Assembly (NCBI GenBank): GCA_021813005.1
Contig: JAKAMH010000024.1
Span: 1-12,483, forward strand
Origin: a bacterium
GTDB taxonomy: Bacteria; Patescibacteriota; Microgenomatia; Levybacterales; UBA12049
DNA length: 12,483 nucleotides
Reading direction: 5' to 3'
The notes beneath the pieces were generated by a model. The model was not told the DNA's origin. It saw only the letters and a list, made by a program, of their open reading frames with translations, and did no database searches. Shown in pieces: positions 5,674 through 11,140 of this stretch. The position numbers and the translations under genes were made by a program. Each line of letters opens with the position of its first letter. Position 1 is the stretch's first letter.

Positions 5674-6210
5674 CTAGAAACGTATCCGGTGGAGACTTAC
5701 AGGTCTATACCAAGCTGTAGGAAGATGCCTTACAAGGTCTATACTGCCGTCCAGATGTCTATTCTCGATATCATACCCCCGTCTCTGCATGGCCTGGGCG
5801 AGATGAGGGTTTCTTGTGCTTCCTATGATTCGGCCGTAATCAAGTTCCACTGCTGCCTGTTCAATGCCTGCAACAATGGTGCTGAAGACTCCTTTTCCTC
5901 TGTGCGGAGGCTGAACATAAGCATGGCTGAAAACAATTGTTTCACCGGGGTCGTGGGGATTATCCAGAAATCCATAGCCAACGTATATTCCTGTCCCCAC
6001 ATCTTCTGCCATGACAAATGCCTTTCTAAACGTCGCATTGGCCAAGGTGAGATTTGCCTGTGTCTGCTCTACCAAGCTCTCCGGTGCCCCGTCTTCCCTC
6101 AAATGTGCAGAGCGCAAATTTACGAGAGAGTTAAATGCCCTCTTATATGCCTGGGTGGTAGGGTTTTGCCCGAAGAATATCAGCTTGCTATAGGCTTCCT
6201 TGTTACTCAT
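5674..6210 (-). CDS. GNAT family N-acetyltransferase
   Basis: 178 aa. Acetyl-CoA binding motif A is visible as HAYVQPPHRGKGVFSTIVAGIE (96-117), with the pyrophosphate-loop R104-G105-K106-G107 fitting (Q/R)xxGx(G/A). Motif B follows as GSTRNPHLAQAMQRRGYD (130-147), where N134, the helix and G145-Y146 are typical. The first 65 residues form an alpha-helical, charged N-terminal part. The family transfers an acetyl group from acetyl-CoA to an amine on a protein, antibiotic or small metabolite, and the substrate cannot be read from the sequence. The ATG is fixed by TGCTATAAT ending 6 nt before it. The gene stands alone and is divergent from the DUF2061 gene. Confidence 0.85.
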   Translation of the reverse strand: MSNKEAYSKLIFFGQNPTTQAYKRAFNSLVNLRSAHLREDGAPESLVEQTQANLTLANATFRKAFVMAEDVGTGIYVGYGFLDNPHDPGETIVFSHAYVQPPHRGKGVFSTIVAGIEQAAVELDYGRIIGSTRNPHLAQAMQRRGYDIENRHLDGSIDLVRHLPTAWYRPVSLHRIRF

Positions 6211-6216
6211 CCGCGC

Positions 6217-6225
6217 ATTATAGCA
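6217..6225 (-). promoter_or_regulatory. extended -10 promoter of the GNAT gene
   Basis: Minus-strand TGCTATAAT, a full extended -10, ends 6 nt before the ATG at 6210. It is the mirror image of the plus-strand promoter at 6245-6253. Confidence 0.75.
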
Positions 6226-6244
6226 GATGAAGCGGGGATTTTCC

Positions 6245-6253
6245 TGCTATAGT
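6245..6253 (+). promoter_or_regulatory. extended -10 promoter of the DUF2061 gene
   Basis: TGCTATAGT lies 12 nt before the ATG at 6266, giving a leader of about 5 nt. It forms an inverted repeat with the GNAT promoter. Confidence 0.6.
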
Positions 6254-6265
6254 AAATAATACTAT

Positions 6266-6517
6266 ATGTATAAAGAATCAAATACGAGATCTGTCATAAA
6301 AACCGTTTCCTATCGACTGCTTATCGTAATTTCCAACTATCTCATCGCGCTTTTTCTGACTCATTCCTTCTCCCTTGCCGCCCAGGTAGCAGGCTGGTCA
6401 TTTGCCATCAACACTCTCATCTACTTCTTCCATGAGCGCTTCTGGAACTTCGTCAAGTGGGGGAAGAAGAAGTATAAAAATCTCTCCCCTCAGGAGATGC
6501 GACGTACAGTGGTATAA
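6266..6517 (+). CDS. DUF2061 family membrane protein
   Basis: 83 aa. It matches the DUF2061 pattern: RSVIKTVSYRLL (8-19), a first transmembrane helix (about 17-33), a second (40-55), then the signature INTLIYFFHERFWNFVKWG (48-66). Family members are small two-helix membrane proteins of unknown function, and some are fused to or located beside adenylylsulfate kinase or sulfate assimilation genes, which is not the case here. The C-terminal 17 residues are basic and cytoplasmic-like. The gene ends 10 nt before the prenyl synthase ATG, and its stop codon lies inside the -10 box of that gene, so the two may be both co-transcribed and independently transcribed. Confidence 0.85.
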   Translation: MYKESNTRSVIKTVSYRLLIVISNYLIALFLTHSFSLAAQVAGWSFAINTLIYFFHERFWNFVKWGKKKYKNLSPQEMRRTVV

Positions 6518-6518
6518 T
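6510..6518 (+). promoter_or_regulatory. extended -10 promoter of the prenyl synthase gene
   Basis: TGGTATAAT ends 9 nt before the ATG at 6528. The TAA of this TATAAT (6515-6517) is the stop codon of the DUF2061 gene, so coding and promoter information share the same bases. Confidence 0.65.
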
Positions 6519-6527
6519 GTGTGCCAT

Positions 6528-7601
6528 ATGGTAGAGAAAAAGCCCGTCCTTGCCAAGCTTATCGCGGAGCGTAAAAAACTTCTCACCGCCCGCATGCGTA
6601 AATACTTTCATACCAAGCGTCTGCGGGAGGATCAGACAGGTGCCTCGGATGCCATTGACAGGCTGGAGGCAATGGCGAGAGACGGAAAGATGCTTCGCGG
6701 TATGTTTGTTATATTCGGCTTCGAACTCTCCGGCCGGAAAATCACGGATAGGGTACTTGACGCTGCCATGGCAATGGAGCTCACCCATATGGCGCTTCTT
6801 GTGCATGACGATATTATGGACAATGACCAGACGAGGCGGGGCGCGGATGCAATGCATGTGCAATATACGCTTGAGGGCCGCAAAAAGCAGGCCTCTGTAC
6901 CGCTTCACTACGGACAGTCTCAGGCGATAAGCATCGGGGATATTGCCATATTTATGGGGCTGGAGTGCCTGGGGCAGGCACTGGTGGGGCATAGTAAAGG
7001 CGGTGAGATTATGGCGCTCATGGGGCGTGAGCTGGAGCGGGTGGGGTACGCCCAGATGGGAGATGTACTGTTTGGCCAGACCGGCAGTGAGCCGGATGAG
7101 GCGGAGATTCTGGCAATCTATCGGTACAAGACAGCTAAGTACTCCTTCTCGCTGCCATTTCTTGTAGGCGGACTCATCGGGAAGCTGGACTCGGAGATAC
7201 TCGTCATGCTGGACAGGCTGGGCGAGGAAATGGGGATCGTCTTTCAGATCAGAGATGATGAACTTGGGGTGTTTGGAGATGAGGAGAAGATAGGAAAACC
7301 TGTCGGGTCTGACATCCGTGAGAACAAGAAGACGCTCATGCGCTACCATCTCTATCGAAAGGCAGACTCCCGGGAGCGTGCCAAGCTGCACGGGATATTC
7401 GGGAGCCGGGGGCTCAAGGCAGCAGACATTGCCTATGTCCGAAACCTTTTGGACCGCTACAATATCCAGGAAATAGTCGGTGTTGAGAGCAGGCTGCACG
7501 AGGAAAAAGCACGGGATATTCTGGCCAAATCAACACTTAATCCCGACCATAAACAAGTTTTCTCAGAGATCCTCCGCTACGTCGTGGTACGGGAGTTGTA
7601 G
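6528..7601 (+). CDS. polyprenyl (geranylgeranyl-type) diphosphate synthase
   Basis: 357 aa, trans-isoprenyl diphosphate synthase that adds IPP units to an allylic diphosphate. The motifs are in order: GKMLR (53-57, IPP-binding), first Asp-rich motif HDDIMDND with DDIMD at 94-98, YRYKTAKYSF (198-207) and second Asp-rich region FQIRDDELGVFGDEEKIGKPVGSDIRENKKT (239-269). The second motif is DDxxG rather than DDxxD, as in IdsA-like and archaeal or actinobacterial GGPP synthases. The two residues before the first motif that set chain length (M88, A89) do not allow a safe product call. The ATG at 6528 is preferred over upstream in-frame starts because the family fold begins there and a TGGTATAAT box precedes it. 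The product is likely used for membrane or carrier lipids. Confidence 0.9.
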   Translation: MVEKKPVLAKLIAERKKLLTARMRKYFHTKRLREDQTGASDAIDRLEAMARDGKMLRGMFVIFGFELSGRKITDRVLDAAMAMELTHMALLVHDDIMDNDQTRRGADAMHVQYTLEGRKKQASVPLHYGQSQAISIGDIAIFMGLECLGQALVGHSKGGEIMALMGRELERVGYAQMGDVLFGQTGSEPDEAEILAIYRYKTAKYSFSLPFLVGGLIGKLDSEILVMLDRLGEEMGIVFQIRDDELGVFGDEEKIGKPVGSDIRENKKTLMRYHLYRKADSRERAKLHGIFGSRGLKAADIAYVRNLLDRYNIQEIVGVESRLHEEKARDILAKSTLNPDHKQVFSEILRYVVVREL

Positions 7602-7637
7602 ACAACCTGTTTCTCTTCTGTACTCCTAAGCCTCTTG

Positions 7638-7643
7638 TATACT
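7638..7643 (+). promoter_or_regulatory. -10 box for the 7650 gene
   Basis: TATACT ends exactly 6 nt before the ATG at 7650. No convincing -35 is seen. The placement is the same as in the other leaderless genes of the window and argues against an in-frame TTG at 7635, which would overlap the box. Confidence 0.6.
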
Positions 7644-7649
7644 GGAGTC

Positions 7650-7994
7650 ATGAGTAAAGTGTTCATCCTACGCGTGTTCCATGGGATTTTTGCGGTGTAT
7701 TTCATTCTCTGTCTCATATACCTCTATTATGCCGCTGTATTTGCAAAGTTTGATTTTGTACTACTTATCGCAGTGGTAAGTTTGGCAGTCGAGGGTTTGT
7801 TGGTATTTATCGTAAACAACGGCGACTGCCCGCTTATCCATGTCCAAAGAAAGATTGGTGATGAGACGCCGTTTTTCAGTCTGTTTATGCCCAAAAAGAT
7901 GGCAAAGCAGGCAATACCTACCTTTGCAAAGTTGACGTGGGCGGGTGTAGGGCTGCTTGTAATACGATTAATACTAATCAATGTACAAAGGTAA
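7650..7994 (+). CDS. small integral membrane protein, unknown
   Basis: 114 aa with three predicted transmembrane helices (about 6-31, 35-56 and 95-111). Between helices 2 and 3 is a polar loop with a motif-like segment NNGDCPLIHVQRKIGDETPFFSLFMPKKMAKQA (56-88). A single Cys followed by Pro-Leu after a helix recalls the CPL motif of DUF2784-like small membrane proteins, but I cannot confirm membership. The ATG at 7650 is set by the TATACT box 6 nt upstream. The gene converges with the minus-strand gene at its right and the two overlap by 17 nt at their 3' ends. AT-richer than the prenyl synthase before it. Confidence 0.7.
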   Translation: MSKVFILRVFHGIFAVYFILCLIYLYYAAVFAKFDFVLLIAVVSLAVEGLLVFIVNNGDCPLIHVQRKIGDETPFFSLFMPKKMAKQAIPTFAKLTWAGVGLLVIRLILINVQR

Positions 7995-8613
7995 GGGTCT
8001 TGGCCACTGCGGAGTACAAAAGAGGCTCGTTCATATATTCAGAATACGAGAGGCCTATTTCCACATCTCCTTTTTTCAAATGCTCTGTCACGATATAAGT
8101 CTTCTTACCGCATGTAGTATCTGTCGAATGAAAGGCGTAGCCATAGGGTATTTTTTCAAGGTTGGGATCGTCTGATTTAAATGAATCCACAGATTGATCA
8201 TACGCGCCTTTACGCGAATCGATTGTCATATAGATATCGCAATAGGGAGGGGTCGAGGGGTAATCAACATGTATTACATCATCCGTTGGAGGATTTTTCC
8301 AAACATTTAATACTAGTTTAAGAGTTGGCGGATACTTGATGGTATATTTTCCGGGCACAGTAAATGTTTTCCAGTCTGACTCATCAATATTTGTGGGCTG
8401 CGGAATAGTTGGGTACACCTCATATGTAGGTGTTGGTGTGATAGGCAAAGGAGAAATAGGAGGTCGTGGAGCAGGGTAATAAACGTTGCAATATTGACAG
8501 ATAGATGTACGGTAATAACGATACAGGAAAAACCCTCCAACCGCAAGTAAGACCACACAGAGAACAGAAAGTTTTATAAATATCCGCTTTTTTATTTTGA
8601 GAGTTTTTCTCAT
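7978..8613 (-). CDS. membrane-anchored extracytoplasmic protein, PsbP-like candidate
   Basis: 211 aa. A basic start (MRKTLKIKKR) leads into one hydrophobic helix at about 11-31, an uncleaved signal anchor. Next come CQYC (39-42) and a Pro/Thr/Ile-rich linker (about 47-74) typical of surface proteins. The outer domain begins W81KTFTVPGKYTIKYPPTLKL, which resembles the W.tY....ysi.yP opening of PsbP-like domains common in candidate-phylum lipoproteins and anchored proteins. Cys125 and Cys168 could form a disulfide. The start at ATG 8613 is supported by a TTGACT-17-GATACT promoter ending 7 nt upstream; an in-frame ATG at 8649 lies upstream of that promoter's -10 region. Function unknown, probably ligand or wall interaction outside the cell. 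Confidence 0.7.
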   Translation of the reverse strand: MRKTLKIKKRIFIKLSVLCVVLLAVGGFFLYRYYRTSICQYCNVYYPAPRPPISPLPITPTPTYEVYPTIPQPTNIDESDWKTFTVPGKYTIKYPPTLKLVLNVWKNPPTDDVIHVDYPSTPPYCDIYMTIDSRKGAYDQSVDSFKSDDPNLEKIPYGYAFHSTDTTCGKKTYIVTEHLKKGDVEIGLSYSEYMNEPLLYSAVAKTLTFVH

Positions 8614-8620
8614 GTACCAG

Positions 8621-8649
8621 AGTATCCATCTGGAGGAGGAAAAAGTCAA
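8621..8649 (-). promoter_or_regulatory. promoter of the 8613 gene
   Basis: On the minus strand, TTGACT (8644-8649), a 17-nt spacer, then GATACT (8621-8626), ending 7 nt before the ATG. This sets the start at 8613 rather than 8649. Confidence 0.65.
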
Positions 8650-8689
8650 TATCTGAGGTAATCATTTAAACGAAAGATATTTGAATTTA

Positions 8690-8713
8690 TAGATAATCTT
8701 ACTCTCCGGCATG
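8690..8713 (+). repeat. 24-bp direct repeat, left copy
   Basis: It runs TAGATAATCT (8690-8699), T, then ACTCTCCGGCATG (8701-8713). The same 24 bases with one difference (T to C at the 11th base) recur at 9207-9230. The right copy is the 3' end of the nuclease gene, so this left copy is a detached duplicate of that gene's last codons. The deaminase gene and its promoter lie between the copies. Confidence 0.85.
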
Positions 8714-8725
8714 TTTTGAAGCCTC

Positions 8726-8734
8726 TGCTATAAT
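8726..8734 (+). promoter_or_regulatory. extended -10 promoter of the deaminase gene
   Basis: TGCTATAAT ends 7 nt before the GTG at 8742. It lies inside the repeat-bounded segment, so the gene carries its own promoter. No Shine-Dalgarno sequence is present. Confidence 0.7.
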
Positions 8735-8741
8735 AATCGTT

Positions 8742-9209
8742 GTGGACGATCGAGAATTTTTAAAAATCGCACTTGATCAAGCTAAATTATCAGTGGAAAA
8801 AGGCGGATTTCCGGCGGGAGCCGTGGTGGTAAAAGATGGAGAAATATTAACGAAAGGTTTGAGTTTGGGTTACGTACTCCACGATCCGACAAGTCACGCG
8901 GAGACGGCAGCGATACGGGAAGCCTGTAGAAAACTTCAGACAACTGACCTCTCAGGAGCGACACTTTACGAAAGCCTAACCTGCTGCGTGATGTGTTTGG
9001 CCGTAGCTAATTGGGCGGGAATTTCAAGAATCGTCTCAGGATGCCGGAAAACAGATGAAATGGTTGCAAAGGGATATTATGAAGGCAAGACGGATGCAAC
9101 AAAATTAAATGAAGAATTTAGTCGGAAGATGAAGCTCGAAAATATTTTGGATTTTGAAAAGGAATCTTTGGATCTTATCCAGAAGTGGGAGAAGGCAAAT
9201 ACTGTCTAG
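8742..9209 (+). CDS. nucleoside/guanine deaminase-like zinc enzyme
   Basis: 155 aa, cytidine-deaminase-like fold (tRNA adenosine/guanine/cytosine deaminase group). GGFPAGAVVVKDGEIL (21-36), DPTSHAETAAIREACRKL (48-65, with HAE at 52-54) and LYESLTCCVMCLAVANWAGI (75-94) are the core motifs. H52, C82 and C85 are the expected zinc ligands and E54 the proton shuttle. The usual EPCxMC is changed to TCCVMC, so the Glu-Pro before the first ligand is lost. The closest relatives are probably guanine-deaminase-like small enzymes, but the C-terminal FDD signature is absent and the substrate is uncertain. The GTG start is set by TGCTATAAT 7 nt upstream. AT-rich codon use differs from the nuclease gene beside it. 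The gene lies between 24-bp direct repeats, and its TAG stop is the first three bases of the right repeat. Confidence 0.85.
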   Translation: MDDREFLKIALDQAKLSVEKGGFPAGAVVVKDGEILTKGLSLGYVLHDPTSHAETAAIREACRKLQTTDLSGATLYESLTCCVMCLAVANWAGISRIVSGCRKTDEMVAKGYYEGKTDATKLNEEFSRKMKLENILDFEKESLDLIQKWEKANTV

Positions 9210-10078
9210 ATAATCTCACTCTCCGGCATGGCGTCGGTCAAAGATTGATCGAGAAGATACATGTCGCGCTCCTGCTCGTCTTGTCCCACAAGCTCTCCCT
9301 CTCCCCGCCGGATTGCCTCAAGCGGCCGACAGGCAAAACAGCCGGACTCGCCATGCGGACACTTGAATCGCTCGAGCTGGCGGGCAAGCTTCATGTCGCG
9401 CGCGATCTTGAGGACTTCGGCGTGGGCTGTCTTGAGATCCGGGAGCTTCTGTTCTGTGGGTTCGTCATTTCTGTCCAAGTACCAGTAGCTGGATCTTGTG
9501 GCCGGGCGAGTCTGGCAACCCCCGACAAGCAGGTGGTATATGGGAAGCTGCAGAGACGCCGGGTCCTCATCCCGCTTGCCTGTTTTAAAGTCAATGATGT
9601 GGACGCTGTCCGTGTCCGGCAAGTACTCCAACCAGTCAATCTTGCCGCAGAGGATAAGCCCGTCTTCCTCTGAGAGCCAGAAGTAGGGCAGATCGGTTTT
9701 GATTTTGACGGCCAAGTTTTTAAGCGGTCCCGGATGAAGCGCGACACGGGCCAGCATCGTGCGGGCCCGTTCCTTGTAAGTGTTCTCGACATCAGTATCT
9801 CTGAAACCGCCGCGTTTTCCCTCTACTTTTTTCCAAATCCGATCCAGCCGTTCCGGCAGCGGCAGCTTGAAACGTCCCTCTGTCGGGAGTGTCGAGATCT
9901 CGTCCAATACCTCATGCACAGCCTGGCCCAAAGTGAGGGATGGCGTCGTGATCTTGATCTTGTGCCCCGTCTGGGGGTCACGGTAGATATGCTTGAGAAA
10001 ATAAGCGCGCGGACAGGCAAGAAAGTCGCTGATGGAAGAGTGTGAGACCCAGACTGCTGTATATTTATCGGCAGGCAT
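9206..10078 (-). CDS. RecB/Cas4-like PD-(D/E)XK nuclease with putative Fe-S cysteines
   Basis: 290 aa. The opening VSHSSISDFLACPRAYFLKHIYR (11-33) is the typical start of the PDDEXK_1 (RecB/AddB/Cas4) superfamily. Nuclease motifs are GQAVHEVLDE (H55), LCGKIDWLE (D148), HIIDFKTGKR (D163, K165) and QLPIYHLL (Q177, Y181), all intact. C22 plus C240, C247 and C250 (CPHGESGCFAC, CX6CX2C) match the one-plus-three cysteine plan that holds a [4Fe-4S] cluster in AddB and Cas4. The family acts on DNA ends in recombination, repair or CRISPR adaptation. No helicase or cas gene is nearby, so it stands alone. A TATAAT box lies 10 nt before the ATG. Its TAG stop overlaps the deaminase TAG stop from the other strand in CTAG (9206-9209), and its last codons form the right 24-bp repeat. 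Confidence 0.88.
   Translation of the reverse strand: MPADKYTAVWVSHSSISDFLACPRAYFLKHIYRDPQTGHKIKITTPSLTLGQAVHEVLDEISTLPTEGRFKLPLPERLDRIWKKVEGKRGGFRDTDVENTYKERARTMLARVALHPGPLKNLAVKIKTDLPYFWLSEEDGLILCGKIDWLEYLPDTDSVHIIDFKTGKRDEDPASLQLPIYHLLVGGCQTRPATRSSYWYLDRNDEPTEQKLPDLKTAHAEVLKIARDMKLARQLERFKCPHGESGCFACRPLEAIRRGEGELVGQDEQERDMYLLDQSLTDAMPESEII
9207..9230 (+). repeat. 24-bp direct repeat, right copy
   Basis: It runs TAGATAATCT (9207-9216), C, then ACTCTCCGGCATG (9218-9230) and is 23/24 identical to 8690-8713. On the minus strand it encodes the last residues of the nuclease (MPESEII and stop). On the plus strand its first three bases supply the deaminase stop codon. Confidence 0.85.
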
Positions 10079-10088
10079 TGCGGCTCTT

Positions 10089-10094
10089 ATTATA
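10089..10094 (-). promoter_or_regulatory. -10 box of the nuclease gene
   Basis: Minus-strand TATAAT, 10 nt before the ATG at 10078, predicting a leader of about 3 nt. No clear -35. Confidence 0.6.
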
Positions 10095-10133
10095 CCTGAT
10101 CAGTGCAAGGCGCGGATAGATTTGGGGTATAAT

Positions 10134-10266
10134 GTAACTGTTCACAGTTCCAACATAACACCGTCATCGCGATATCATCGGGCGTGGCGATCTTTTGGAA
10201 GGGAGATTGCTTCCCCCGCAAGCGGGGTCGCAATGACGAAATCGTGTCAGAAGTGTAAACTGTTAC
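10134..10266. mobile_element. MITE-like element with imperfect terminal inverted repeats
   Basis: GTAACTGTTCACA (10134-10146) and the reverse complement of TGTAAACTGTTAC (10254-10266) agree at 11 of 13 positions and point inward. The 133-bp interval carries the REP-like copy B. A TATAAT lies just outside each end (10128-10133 and 10269-10274), possibly part of a target duplication, though two extra bases separate the right one. There is no coding capacity, and a transposase would have to act from elsewhere. Confidence 0.45.
10162..10238. repeat. REP/BIME-like repeat, copy B
   Basis: CGTCATCGCGA (10162-10172) and TCGCAATGACG (10228-10238) form imperfect outer arms. Inside, the right half is a hairpin, ATTGC (10206-10210) with GCAAT (10230-10234), around CCCCGCAAGCGGGG. 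This is the widespread GTCATTGCGA...GCAATGAC type of dispersed intergenic repeat. A diverged half copy lies at 5058-5086. Confidence 0.65.
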
Positions 10267-10268
10267 GA

Positions 10269-10274
10269 TATAAT
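10269..10274 (+). promoter_or_regulatory. -10 box upstream of the methyltransferase
   Basis: TATAAT ends 7 nt before the ATG of an 11-codon reading frame (10282) and 51 nt before the methyltransferase ATG. It sits at the right edge of the MITE-like element, which may have brought or created it. Confidence 0.6.
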
Positions 10275-10281
10275 ACGCCTC

Positions 10282-10317
10282 ATGACCTCTCTCTTTGCTC
10301 AGGGTCAGGCTGAATAA
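10282..10317 (+). CDS. possible 11-residue leader peptide
   Basis: ATG at 10282 reads MTSLFAQGQAE and stops at TAA 10315-10317. Its ATG is placed 7 nt after a TATAAT, the spacing seen for real leaderless genes here, and its stop lies 8 nt before the methyltransferase ATG. It could couple translation of the methyltransferase, for which I see no Shine-Dalgarno site. It contains no run of regulatory codons of the attenuation type. It may be chance, and a weak TAAATT 5 nt before the methyltransferase ATG could be an alternative -10. Confidence 0.35.
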   Translation: MTSLFAQGQAE

Positions 10318-10325
10318 ATTGAAAC

Positions 10326-10955
10326 ATGAAAACGAGCGGACTCACGAAAGATGATATAGCACTCACCACGAGGCTCTATGATGAGTATCATGAGCAATAC
10401 GGCATGGAAGACGGCTGGGACAAAAATCACAAACAAGATAACTTCGCCTACATGATGCGTCTTCCCGAGCTGACAGGTGTGCCAATCTCAGGTAGTACTT
10501 GTCTTGATGTCGGCTGCGGGACAGGTGATCTGTCCCTTTTTCTCAGGAAGCGCGGCATGAAGGATTATCTGGGTATTGATATCTATAAGACATCGGTTGA
10601 GAGGGCCCGGGAAAAATATCCGTCTGAGAAATTTCTGTTGGGTGATTTTCTCAACATGCGGATTCGTCGCAAATTTGACTATGCGTTTTGCTCAGGGGCG
10701 CTGACGATCAAGCTTACAAACATGGATAATTACGAGTTTTTGGCACAGGTCGTCTCAAAGATGTGGCGGCTGGCACGAGTGGGCATCGTCTTTAATGTCC
10801 TGACAGAGGATGATCCGTTTCCGGACCCTGACCTCTTTTTCTACTCTATACCGCGTCTTCTCTCCATCTGCCGGGAAGTGGCGGGAGAAGATGCCCGGAT
10901 AGTCTCTGAGAAGACACCGGACGTATCGCAGGTACATGTGTATATGCACCGTTAA
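10326..10955 (+). CDS. class I SAM-dependent methyltransferase
   Basis: 209 aa. Motif I CLDVGCGTGDLSLFLRKRG (59-77) binds SAM, the acidic residue after strand beta2 is in YLGIDIYKTS (81-90), and the adenine-contact region is FLLGDFLNM (103-111). Motif IV-like FDYAFCSGALTI (117-128) ends in neither NPPY nor DPPY, which argues against a DNA amino-methylase. The N-terminus (YDEYHEQYGMEDGWDKNHKQ) and C-terminal lobe give no substrate. A cytosolic small-molecule or general methyltransferase is most likely. The long leader from the promoter at 10269 contains the 11-codon frame. It uses SAM, which the metK of this window would supply. Confidence 0.85.
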   Translation: MKTSGLTKDDIALTTRLYDEYHEQYGMEDGWDKNHKQDNFAYMMRLPELTGVPISGSTCLDVGCGTGDLSLFLRKRGMKDYLGIDIYKTSVERAREKYPSEKFLLGDFLNMRIRRKFDYAFCSGALTIKLTNMDNYEFLAQVVSKMWRLARVGIVFNVLTEDDPFPDPDLFFYSIPRLLSICREVAGEDARIVSEKTPDVSQVHVYMHR

Positions 10956-10957
10956 TA

Positions 10958-10987
10958 GGTTACGAGTTAACGGGTTACGGGTTAAAG
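10958..10987 (+). repeat. 15-bp tandem repeat, two units
   Basis: GGTTACGAGTTAACG (10958-10972) and GGTTACGGGTTAAAG (10973-10987), 13 of 15 identical, lie just after the methyltransferase stop. They open an AT-rich spacer (to 11140) of short AATTC/AATCTTGAATCG-like motifs with no gene. Confidence 0.5.
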
Positions 10988-11140
10988 AGTTCATTAAGCT
11001 TTTAAAGTCTATAAAGTTTAAACCCATTCCTTATTGATTCTTTTCCAAGATCTACAGTCTGTGATTAATTCGTAATTCCTGAATCTTGAATCGTAAATCC
11101 GATCAAAATTCTTAATTCATGATCTTTATTCTATTAAGGG

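Noticed and set aside
5700..5745. Two copies of AGGTCTATAC (5700-5709 and 5736-5745)
   Set aside because: A 10-base match inside the GNAT coding end, explainable by chance and similar codons.
5659..6252. Plus-strand open frame of 197 codons opposite the GNAT gene
   Set aside because: The minus strand has clear acetyl-CoA motifs and a perfectly placed promoter. The plus frame is Cys-rich and lacks any motif.
6402..6527. Upstream start (6402) for the prenyl synthase
   Set aside because: It overlaps the DUF2061 gene out of frame, adds Ser-rich residues foreign to the family, and lies upstream of the TATAAT box.
6453..7499. A 348-codon open frame on the minus strand opposite the prenyl synthase
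   Set aside because: It lies fully antisense to a motif-complete synthase, shows no domain, and its residues are what GC-rich codons give on the reverse strand.
9185..9673. Plus-strand open frame of 162 codons opposite the nuclease
   Set aside because: Antisense to intact nuclease motifs, with no start signal of the type used in this window.
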